Positions 8,545 through 15,880 of a stretch of DNA of 64,000 nucleotides are shown here, piece after piece. A program made the position numbers and the translations under genes. Source of the DNA: Blastomonas sp. (lineage in GTDB: Bacteria > Pseudomonadota > Alphaproteobacteria > Sphingomonadales > Sphingomonadaceae); contig NZ_JAUCZC010000005.1 of assembly GCF_030373265.1 (NCBI RefSeq), positions 1 through 64,000 of the forward strand, read 5' to 3'. Numbering within the stretch: the first letter of the stretch is position 1; the number at the start of each line of letters is the position of its first letter. Under the pieces are notes generated by a model, which saw only the letters and a list, made by a program, of their open reading frames with translations, did not search any database and was not told the DNA's origin.

Positions 8545-9144
8545 ATGCGTTCACAAGCCGTTGCTGCCCTGATGGGTCTGACCCTTACCGTCGCGGCCTG
8601 TGGCAGCCAGGATGGCGGGGGCGATCCGGTCAAGCGGATCGATCCCAAGAGCCTGGAAGTTGCCGAAGCTACCGCCGATGGCGAGCCTGCGGCCATCCTG
8701 CGCGTCGATGAGGTGGTGCTGCGCAACCCCGATCTGTCGACGCTCGCCCGCGCGATCAAGGCGGCTGAACTTGGCGCGGAGCTGGGCGCCGATACGCCGA
8801 TGACGCTGTTCGCGCCCGACAACGGCGCGTTCGACAAATTGGGCGTCGATACACTGGCCGAATTGCTGCTGCCCGCCAACAAGGCGCGGCTGGCGACGGT
8901 GCTCAAATATCATGTGATTCCCGGAAGGCTGACCGCAGCCGACCTGCGCAAGCGGATCGGCGACAATGGCGGCAGTATCGAGATCGTGACGCTGCAGGGC
9001 GAGAAGCTCAATGCGTCGGTCGAACTTGATCAGATCCGGCTGGCCGATGCCAGTGGCAACGTCGGCTCGATCGCGCTGCCCGATCTGGCGGCGAGCAACG
9101 GCATGGTCCACGGCATCGACCAGGTGCTCGGCCCGCAGCTTTGA
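8545..9144 (+). CDS. Fasciclin (FAS1) domain lipoprotein
   Basis: This 199-residue protein starts with a lipoprotein signal peptide whose lipobox ends at C19 (TVAAC). It is followed by one FAS1 domain with the typical TLFAPDNGAFDKLG, LKYHVIPGRLTA and NGMVHGIDQVL segments. FAS1 domains mediate adhesion or ligand binding at cell surfaces; the ligand here is unknown. The ATG at 8545 follows a GGAG motif at 8535, so the upstream in-frame TTG was not used. The gene appears monocistronic and is followed by a palindromic repeat. Confidence 0.9.
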   Translation: MRSQAVAALMGLTLTVAACGSQDGGGDPVKRIDPKSLEVAEATADGEPAAILRVDEVVLRNPDLSTLARAIKAAELGAELGADTPMTLFAPDNGAFDKLGVDTLAELLLPANKARLATVLKYHVIPGRLTAADLRKRIGDNGGSIEIVTLQGEKLNASVELDQIRLADASGNVGSIALPDLAASNGMVHGIDQVLGPQL

Positions 9145-9183
9145 GGCTGAATAGTCCAGCCTGAGCGTTTACCTATCCTCGCT

Positions 9184-9265
9184 CGTCATTCCCGCGAAAG
9201 CGGGAATCCCGCTATTTCGTCGGCGTTGGCGCAGAATCGTCACCCCCGCGTTCGCGGGGGTGACG
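9184..9265. repeat. Intergenic palindromic repeat, copy 2
   Basis: The left hairpin is ATTCCCGC-GAAA-GCGGGAAT (9188-9207). The right hairpin is a perfect 13-bp palindrome, CGTCACCCCCGCG-TT-CGCGGGGGTGACG (9238-9265). Length and organisation match copy 1. It lies between the convergent FAS1 gene and the cNMP-domain gene, where the GC-rich hairpin could also stop transcripts from both sides. Confidence 0.8.
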
Positions 9266-9290
9266 GGGCATTACATGCGGTGTTGAGCGC

Positions 9291-9968
9291 TCACTCCCCG
9301 GCCAGCGCGGCGTTGGCGGCGCGCAGCTTGCGGTCGAGCGCGCTGTTGATCTGGCGCTCGATCACCGTGCGCGCATCGGGATGCAGATCGAGATATTGCC
9401 GCAATTTGGGCGCGGAAACGCACCAGAAGCGGCTGTCTGTCGTCAGCCGCACCGTTCCTGTTGCTGGCGCGCCGCTGAGCGCGGTTGCATCGCCGATCAG
9501 GTCACCGCTGGCCACGGCACCGACGTGTTGGCCGTGCAGCGAAATCTCTGCGGCGCCATCGTGCAGATAGAACAGGTGGCTGATCGCCTCGCCCTCGTTG
9601 ATCAGCACTTCGCCGCCGCGTCCGGTGATCCAATTGCCCTGGTCCATCAGGTGCCGCGCGCCGGCCCGGGTCATTTCGCCCATGAAGCTGGCCCGCAATG
9701 CCTCCTCCTCGGATGAAAAGCGCGAGTTGCGTTCTGCCACGAGGTAGCGGAACAGCATCGACGCGCCGATCACCAGCAGCACGAAGAACCAGAAGGCGAG
9801 CCCCAGATCGTTGGCAAATCCCAGCGCAAAGCCGAGTCCGGCGAGCGAGGACAGCACGATGCCGAGTCGCATCCACGGCATCGGCGGAGCGATCAGCGCG
9901 ATCGCCAGGATCAGGAAGGCCAGGTGTCCGAGCCAGGCACCGTCTGCAAAACCAAGTCCAAGCGGCAT
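9291..9968 (-). CDS. Membrane protein with cyclic-nucleotide-binding domain
   Basis: The 225-residue product has three hydrophobic segments in its first 75 residues. A cNMP-binding beta-barrel fold follows, including EGEAISHLFYLHDGAAEI and SGDLIGDATALSG. There is no helix-turn-helix, so it is not a Crp/Fnr transcription factor; a Popeye-like membrane sensor is the closest description. The start is set at 9968 because GGGGAG lies upstream at good spacing; the longer in-frame extension looks non-coding. It is divergent from the multihaem operon, so a shared regulatory region is possible. Confidence 0.8.
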   Translation of the reverse strand: MPLGLGFADGAWLGHLAFLILAIALIAPPMPWMRLGIVLSSLAGLGFALGFANDLGLAFWFFVLLVIGASMLFRYLVAERNSRFSSEEEALRASFMGEMTRAGARHLMDQGNWITGRGGEVLINEGEAISHLFYLHDGAAEISLHGQHVGAVASGDLIGDATALSGAPATGTVRLTTDSRFWCVSAPKLRQYLDLHPDARTVIERQINSALDRKLRAANAALAGE

Positions 9969-10088
9969 GTCATCAACTCCCCAACCGGCACCGAGCATGC
10001 CAAATGCTCTACGCTGCGGCAAGCAGACCATTGCGCATCGGCGCGCGCGGCGCACTGGATAAATTGCGGCCCCTATCGAAGGATTGCC

Positions 10089-10117
10089 TTGAAAGTGGAG
10101 GGCGAACCGGCGATAAG
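10089..10117 (+). promoter_or_regulatory. Candidate sigma-70 promoter of the multihaem operon
   Basis: TTGAAA (10089-10094) is separated by 17 bases from GATAAG (10112-10117). The boxes match the consensus at 5/6 and 4/6 positions. It lies 58 bases upstream of the first ATG in the 206-base gap between the divergent cNMP-domain gene and the cytochrome operon. Confidence 0.4.
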
Positions 10118-10174
10118 GTTCTGCAAGACAAGACTAAGGGGTCGCATCGTTAGTCTATCGGGGGCCGGTCCTGC

Positions 10175-11626
10175 ATGGGGCCGGGGGTAAAAGCGACGAT
10201 GCACATTTTGGGGCACATTTCAGGGCTTTGGGCCGACTCGCGCGTGGGTGGCGTTCGGACTGCGTTGGCAGTTTTCGGGATCACCGCGCTGGCCATCGGC
10301 GCCTTCTTCATCGCAAATCTCGCAGGGGCCGAAAGGCTCGAGGCACAGGCTGCGCGCGCCGCATCGGGCACCCATATGGGTGTCGGCAGCTGCGCAGGCT
10401 CGACCTGCCATGGCCGCAACGAGGCCGATGGCGAAGTCGTCCGGCAGGACGAATTGTGGCGCTGGCAGGAAGAATCGACCCCCGGCGGCGCGCATTCGCG
10501 AGCCTATCGTGTGCTCGGCGAGCCGCGCAGCCTGGCGATCGGCAAGAAACTGGGGATCGGCGATCCGCGCTCTGCCGCGATGTGCCTGGGGTGCCATTCG
10601 ACGCCCGCCGCCGCCAAGGGCCCGCGCTATCAGGTCAGTGACGGGGTGAGCTGCGAAGCGTGTCATGGTGCCGCATCGGGCTGGCTTGCAAGCCACTACG
10701 CCACCGGCACCAGCCACGGCCGCAACGTTTCGCAAGGCATGATCCCGCTCGAAAACGCGCAGGCGCGCGCAGGTGTCTGCCTCGACTGCCATCTGGGCAG
10801 CGACGCGCCGGGACAGTTCGTCAACCACCGGATCATGGCAGCGGGGCACCCGCGGATCGCCTTCGAGGTCGATCTGTTCTCGACGCTGACCCAGCACCAC
10901 GACGAAGACGCCGATTATCGCCAGCGCAAGGGCAAGGCCAACTCGATGCGGATGTGGGCGGTGGGCCAGGCGATCGCGCTCGAGCGCTCGCTGAGCCTGT
11001 TCGGCAAGCCCGGGCTGGGCACCGAAGGCATGTTCCCCGAATTCTATTTCTTCGATTGCCACAGCTGTCACCGCAGGATTTATGACGAAGAGGATGCGCG
11101 TCCTGCGAAGCTCGGCAATCCTGGGCGCCCGATCCCCTCGGGCATGCCGCCGTACAATGACGAGAACATGATCATGCTCTCGGCCGCCGTACGGATCGCC
11201 GCGCCCGAACTTGCCTCGCAGTATGAAGGCCACGCACGCGCCTTCCACGCTGCCATGGCGCAGGGCAGGGGCCCGGCGGTGGAAGCCGCAAACCGGCTGC
11301 GGCAGACCGCGATGACCCTCGCCGACCGTTTCAGCCGCAGCGATTTCACCCGCGCGCAGACTTTTGCGATCATGGAATCGATCGCCAGCGAGGCGATATC
11401 CCCGCGCTTTACCGATTATGAAGGCTCGGTGCAGGCGGTGATGGCGGTCGATACCTTGCTCAGCGGCCTGGTGACGCAGGGCCAGGTGTCCGCGGGTTCG
11501 GCCACCTCGCTGCGCGCGCAGATCAACCAGGCTTATGCCGCTGTTGCAGAGCCCAATTCATACAAGCCGCTGGAGTTTCGCCGGGCACTGGGCGGCGCCG
11601 TGCGCACCATCCGGTCGCTGCAGTGA
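10175..11626 (+). CDS. Membrane-anchored pentahaem cytochrome c (c554-like)
   Basis: The 483-residue product has one N-terminal transmembrane segment (about 29-50) and an exported domain with five haem c motifs: an unusual CX4CH at 73-79, then CXXCH at 137-141, 160-164, 202-206 and 295-299. Spacing and flanking histidines resemble cytochrome c554-type multihaem proteins, which shuttle electrons. The C-terminal 180 residues lack haem motifs and are helical. An alternative ATG is at 10199. It is the first gene of a four-gene operon; a quinol- or periplasm-facing electron-entry role is inferred from its anchor and position. Confidence 0.85.
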   Translation: MGPGVKATMHILGHISGLWADSRVGGVRTALAVFGITALAIGAFFIANLAGAERLEAQAARAASGTHMGVGSCAGSTCHGRNEADGEVVRQDELWRWQEESTPGGAHSRAYRVLGEPRSLAIGKKLGIGDPRSAAMCLGCHSTPAAAKGPRYQVSDGVSCEACHGAASGWLASHYATGTSHGRNVSQGMIPLENAQARAGVCLDCHLGSDAPGQFVNHRIMAAGHPRIAFEVDLFSTLTQHHDEDADYRQRKGKANSMRMWAVGQAIALERSLSLFGKPGLGTEGMFPEFYFFDCHSCHRRIYDEEDARPAKLGNPGRPIPSGMPPYNDENMIMLSAAVRIAAPELASQYEGHARAFHAAMAQGRGPAVEAANRLRQTAMTLADRFSRSDFTRAQTFAIMESIASEAISPRFTDYEGSVQAVMAVDTLLSGLVTQGQVSAGSATSLRAQINQAYAAVAEPNSYKPLEFRRALGGAVRTIRSLQ

Positions 11627-11642
11627 TCCGGGCGGCAGGGAG

Positions 11643-11738
11643 ATGACGCAAGTGGTGAGTTTCCAGGTGCCTGATGGGATCGTCGCTATAGGGGCCGCAG
11701 AGCGCTTTGCCCGGCCCGCGCAGGGCTTTGCGGCATGA
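11643..11738 (+). CDS. Possible 31-codon leader ORF
   Basis: An ATG at 11643 preceded by CAGGGAG opens a 31-codon frame whose TGA (11736-11738) overlaps the ATG of the haem-binding lipoprotein gene (11735). The peptide (MTQVVSFQVPDGIVAIG...) has no recognisable motif. The overlap and ribosome binding site suggest translational coupling. The same stretch also contains a GCTATAGG promoter-like sequence, so it may simply be a leader. Coding status is uncertain. Confidence 0.3.
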   Translation: MTQVVSFQVPDGIVAIGAAERFARPAQGFAA

Positions 11739-13717
11739 TGCGCGTCGGCAAGATGGCGACGTCGCTGGCGGCGATGGCACTGGTGCTCACCTCGTGCGGA
11801 GGCGGCAACAGCAGCGGCACCACGCCCGCGCCCAGCCCGACGCCGACCCCCAATCCGGCTCCGCCACCTGCCGGCGGCAACTTCGTCGCGCCCGCACAAG
11901 AATCGCTCAGCGTTGCCGAAGTGCAGACCATCATCGCGCAGGCGGTGAGCGAGGCACAGCGCCGCAACCTGCCTTCGGTGATCGCGGTCGTCGACCGGGT
12001 CGGCAATGTGCTCGGGGTCTTCCGGATGAACGGCGCGCGCGCGATGGCGCGAACCAGCGCGATGACCGAAGCGGGATTGAACAGCCCCTTGGTCGATGCG
12101 CAGGGGCTCGACGTCCCTGCCGAGATGGCGGCGATCTCCAAGGCGGTGACCGGGGCGTATCTGTCGAGCGGCGGCAACGCGTTTTCGAGCCGCACCGCCA
12201 GCCAGATCGTCCAGCAGCACTTCCCGCCTGCGCCGTCCACGCGCGGGCTGGAAAGCGGACCGCTGTTCGGGGTGCAGTTCAGCCAGCTGCCGTGTTCGGA
12301 TCTCAACGCGCGCTTCCAATCAGCGGGCGGCGCATCGGCGCTGATCGGGCCCAAACGCGCACCTTTGGGGCTCGCAGCCGACCCCGGCGGGTTGCCGCTC
12401 TACAAGAACGGTGTGGTGGTAGGGGCCATCGGAGTGATGGGCGACGGCGACTACGGCTTCGACCCCAACATCCTCGACCGCGACATCGACCCCGAAGAAG
12501 CGATCGCGTTTGCCGGCACGCAAGGCTTTGCTGCCGCGGAAGCCATCCGCGCCGACCGGATCACGGTCGATGGCACCAGCTTGCGGTTCAGCGACATTCT
12601 CGCCAGCGACATCGGGGCGGTCTCGGGCAACTTCGCCGCTATCAACGGCAGCGCAGGCGCGATTGTCGCGGTGCGCGGCTACAGCACCGCGACGATCATC
12701 GCGGGCACGCCTTACGGCACCGAGGCATCGGGCATCCGCGCCGCGCGCGCAGCCGAGTTCAGCAACTCCGATGCCTTCATCCTGACCGATGGCGCGGGCA
12801 ACAACCGTTATCCGATCCGCGCCGGGACCGACACCGCTAGCAATTCGCAGCCGCTGACCGCTGCCGAGGTTCGTGCGATCCTGGAAGAGGCGTTCACCGT
12901 GCTGACCCGCGCGCGTGCGCAGATCCGCCGGCCGCTCGACAGCCGGATGCAGGCTTCGATCTCGGTTGTCGACACGCATGGCGAAGTTCTGGGTGTGGTC
13001 CGCTCGCCGGATGCACCGATCTTCGGAATTGACGTGTCGCTGCAGAAGGCCCGCACCGCAATGTTCTTCTCGAACTCGCGCGCTGCGGCCAATCTGATGT
13101 CGGCAGGCGGCGGCGTTGCGCCGTTCGTTGCGGCGATGCGGACATTCTTGGGTGATCCCAATTCGCTCACGGGCACCATCGCTTATGGCAACCGCAGCGT
13201 CGGCAATCTGGCGCGTCCCTATTTCCCCGATGGCGAGCTTGGCCGTCCGCCAGGCCCGCTGTCGCGGCCGATCGACGATTTCAACCCGTTTGCCGTGGGT
13301 CTGCAGGTGCAACTGGTCGCCGCGAACATCATCCAGCATTCGCAGTTCGTCTCGGGCGCCTCGCCGACCGATACTGCACAGCGCTGCACCGCCTTGCCCG
13401 ATACGGTCCAAGGCCAGAACCGGCTCGAGAACGGCATCCAGATCTTCCCCGGCGCGGTTCCGATCTATCGCGGCAACGTGCTGGTCGGCGGAATCGGGGT
13501 TTCGGGCGACGGCATCGACCAGGACGACATGGTCAGCTTTCTGGGGTTGAACAACGGCGGTGCGCGAGTCGGCGGCGTCGGCAATGCGCCCAAGGATATC
13601 CGCGCAGACCGGGTGGTGGTGAACCTTGGCAATGCTCAGGTCCGCCTGCGCTATGTCAGCTGCCCGTTCGCGCCGTTCCTCGATACCAACCAGCAAAATG
13701 TCTGCGAGGGGCTGTAG
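11735..13717 (+). CDS. Haem-binding lipoprotein with two GlcG/HbpS-like repeats
   Basis: The 660-residue protein has a lipoprotein signal peptide ending at a cysteine in LTSC, then a Ser/Thr/Pro-rich linker. Two related halves of about 240 and 275 residues follow. Each half begins with an LxxAEVxxI helix and a VVDxxGxVLGVxR strand (about 60-100 and 375-430) and ends with an IRADRxxV segment (near 271 and 622). This is the GlcG/HbpS (DUF336) fold, members of which bind haem. It is therefore probably a periplasmic or outer-membrane haem or cofactor binder serving the surrounding cytochromes. Its stop codon is directly followed by the next gene's ATG. Confidence 0.82.
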   Translation: MMRVGKMATSLAAMALVLTSCGGGNSSGTTPAPSPTPTPNPAPPPAGGNFVAPAQESLSVAEVQTIIAQAVSEAQRRNLPSVIAVVDRVGNVLGVFRMNGARAMARTSAMTEAGLNSPLVDAQGLDVPAEMAAISKAVTGAYLSSGGNAFSSRTASQIVQQHFPPAPSTRGLESGPLFGVQFSQLPCSDLNARFQSAGGASALIGPKRAPLGLAADPGGLPLYKNGVVVGAIGVMGDGDYGFDPNILDRDIDPEEAIAFAGTQGFAAAEAIRADRITVDGTSLRFSDILASDIGAVSGNFAAINGSAGAIVAVRGYSTATIIAGTPYGTEASGIRAARAAEFSNSDAFILTDGAGNNRYPIRAGTDTASNSQPLTAAEVRAILEEAFTVLTRARAQIRRPLDSRMQASISVVDTHGEVLGVVRSPDAPIFGIDVSLQKARTAMFFSNSRAAANLMSAGGGVAPFVAAMRTFLGDPNSLTGTIAYGNRSVGNLARPYFPDGELGRPPGPLSRPIDDFNPFAVGLQVQLVAANIIQHSQFVSGASPTDTAQRCTALPDTVQGQNRLENGIQIFPGAVPIYRGNVLVGGIGVSGDGIDQDDMVSFLGLNNGGARVGGVGNAPKDIRADRVVVNLGNAQVRLRYVSCPFAPFLDTNQQNVCEGL

Positions 13718-15880
13718 ATGTCAGCACCTTTCGTCGCCCTGATCCCGATTTTGGCATTGGCCGGGAATGGCGGCGAAGCTGTGGATTCGGGTGCCGGGCC
13801 CTGCGCACGCAGCGACCAGCAGTCCGCAATCCTGGCGCTGGCCAAGGCGGATGTCGGGCGTGGAACTGCGATCGTGCGGATCGCCCAGCATCTCGAGACG
13901 ATCAAACCGCAGCTAGCAGCGCCTCGCCGTACGGCACTGGCCCCGGCGCCGCATCGGTTGGGCTCGCCGCGGCTGACGGGCGGCGGTGATGCCGCATTCT
14001 GGGGGCGCGAAGCAGACGTGCTGCTGCTGACCGCAGATCAGGAAGCACCCACACCCGGTTCGGTCGAGCCTGACACGCGCAATCCCGATACCATCGATGC
14101 CGACGAGGCGCTGATCGATGATCGCCGCCGTCCCGGTGTGGAAAAGCAGCTGCCCGATCGGGTGACGCAGGACAATCCGGGGGCAGTGCGCGCGCCTGCG
14201 CCCGAAGCCTTTCCGACCGACGAGTTCCCGGTGCCCGATCGCTGGCGCATCGTCACCTCGCTGTGTCCGACCAAGACCGGCGACCAGTCGATCTATGCGC
14301 TCTATCCCAATCTTTCGAACGTCTGCCGGTCGAAGCTGGACCCCTATCACCAGAACATCCTGAAGGGTGACCGGCCGCTGCCCGAAGGCAAGCGCCCCGG
14401 CTTCCTCAAGGAAGACGACTGGTTCTTCGTCGCCAACGTCATCTCGGACACCGTCGTCGAGCCGCGCAGCTTCCCGACGCCGGTGGGCGTTCAGACGACC
14501 ACGCGGCCCGACAGCCTCGATGTGTTCGGTCGCGCGGATTCGCTGGTACTCGCGCAGACCGTTATTGCCGGGTTTGCGCTGATCAAGGGCGAGACGACGT
14601 ACAAGCCGCCTGCGATCGAATATCGCCTCACGCTCGCGGCGCAGGTCAACCATGTCGATGTCAACGAGCGGCGCATCCTGTTCGTCGAGCCATCGAAGCC
14701 GACGCACCGCACCGATCATTTCGTTGGCATCCAGGAAGCGTTCATCGACTATCACCTCGGCCAGTACGATACCTCGCGCTACGACTTCATCTCGTTGCGC
14801 GCAGGGATCCAGCCGATGCAGGCCGATTTTCGCGGCTTCCTGTTCCAGGACAACCAGCTGGGAATCCGGCTGTTCGGCAACCGCGACAACAACCGCTTCC
14901 AGTTCAACCTGGGCGCCTTCTGGCGGCTGGAGAAGGACACCAATTCGGGCCTGAACAGCGTGGTCGAAACGCCGCGTGACGACTGGGTGTTCTTCGCGAA
15001 CGCCTATCGCCAAGACTTTCCGGTGGTCGGCCTGACCAGCCAGGTGTCGGTCACCTACAACATGAACCGCGAGGGTGGCCGCGAGCTCAAGATCGACGAC
15101 AATGGCTTCCCGGTGCGCCCCGCGCTGCTTGGCGACCTGCGCTCGCGCGAATACGACGTGGTGTATCTGGGCTATGCCGTCGATGGCCGGGTGGGGCGCA
15201 TCAACCTGACGGGGCAGGTTTATGGCGCGTTCGGCGAGGACCGCAACAGCTTCTTCACCAGCCGCAAGGCCGACATTCGCTCGTATTTCGGCGCGGCGGA
15301 AGTCAGCTATGACTATGACTGGGCGCGTTTTCGGCTGCAGGGTCTGTTCGCCAGCGGCGACGGTGACCCGTATAATGACACCGAGGCCGGGTTCGATGCG
15401 ATCTTCGAAAACCCGATCTTCGCCGGCGCCGACACCAGCTACTGGATCCGCCAGGTCATTCCCTTTGCCGGCGGCGGCCGCGCGGTCGGCATCAATGGCC
15501 GCAACGGCATCCTCAATTCGCTGCGCTCGTCCAAGGAACAGGGCCAGTCGAACTTCAACAACCCCGGCACCGTGCTGCTGGGCGCGGGCGCGGATTTCGA
15601 CCTCAGTGCGACCACCCGGCTGTCGACCAACGTCAACCATCTGTGGTTCCACAAGACCGATACGCTCGAGGCGTTGCGCCAGGAGGGCACGGTGCCCAGC
15701 TCGATCGGTCTCGATGCTTCGGCGGCTTTTATCTGGCGTCCCAACGCCAACCAGAACCTCGTCTTCCGCCTCTCCGGCGCGGTGTTCGACCCATCCAAGG
15801 GTTTCCGCGACCTGTTCACCCAATCGGGCAAGTCAGACCTCTTTTATTCGGTGCTGTTCAATGCAATTCTGGCGTACTGA
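13718..15880 (+). CDS. Predicted large outer-membrane beta-barrel protein
   Basis: I do not recognise a named family. The 720-residue product has a short hydrophobic N-terminus (MSAPFVALIPILALAG) that lacks basic residues, so the export signal is weak. A Pro/Asp-rich region lies at about 105-190, with a cysteine pair further on (SLC...NVC). From about residue 240 to the end it shows alternating amphipathic strands rich in aromatic residues (LRAGIQPMQADFRGFLFQDN, YDVVYLGYAVDGRVG) and ends in AILAY, an outer-membrane-barrel-like end. A GAGGGG ribosome site precedes the ATG by six bases. It sits between two multihaem or haem-binding genes, like the porin of porin-cytochrome conduits; that role is inferred. 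Confidence 0.75.
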   Translation: MSAPFVALIPILALAGNGGEAVDSGAGPCARSDQQSAILALAKADVGRGTAIVRIAQHLETIKPQLAAPRRTALAPAPHRLGSPRLTGGGDAAFWGREADVLLLTADQEAPTPGSVEPDTRNPDTIDADEALIDDRRRPGVEKQLPDRVTQDNPGAVRAPAPEAFPTDEFPVPDRWRIVTSLCPTKTGDQSIYALYPNLSNVCRSKLDPYHQNILKGDRPLPEGKRPGFLKEDDWFFVANVISDTVVEPRSFPTPVGVQTTTRPDSLDVFGRADSLVLAQTVIAGFALIKGETTYKPPAIEYRLTLAAQVNHVDVNERRILFVEPSKPTHRTDHFVGIQEAFIDYHLGQYDTSRYDFISLRAGIQPMQADFRGFLFQDNQLGIRLFGNRDNNRFQFNLGAFWRLEKDTNSGLNSVVETPRDDWVFFANAYRQDFPVVGLTSQVSVTYNMNREGGRELKIDDNGFPVRPALLGDLRSREYDVVYLGYAVDGRVGRINLTGQVYGAFGEDRNSFFTSRKADIRSYFGAAEVSYDYDWARFRLQGLFASGDGDPYNDTEAGFDAIFENPIFAGADTSYWIRQVIPFAGGGRAVGINGRNGILNSLRSSKEQGQSNFNNPGTVLLGAGADFDLSATTRLSTNVNHLWFHKTDTLEALRQEGTVPSSIGLDASAAFIWRPNANQNLVFRLSGAVFDPSKGFRDLFTQSGKSDLFYSVLFNAILAY

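Noticed and set aside
13913-15823. 636-codon open frame antisense to the barrel gene
   Set aside because: Codon composition and lack of domains mark it as a shadow; the plus-strand product shows barrel-like strands and fits the operon.
15222-15860. Long upstream extension of the decahaem reading frame inside the barrel gene
   Set aside because: This part is Arg/Ser/Thr/Ala-rich out-of-frame sequence within the barrel gene. The ATG at 15861 gives a clear signal peptide, so the extension is a shadow.
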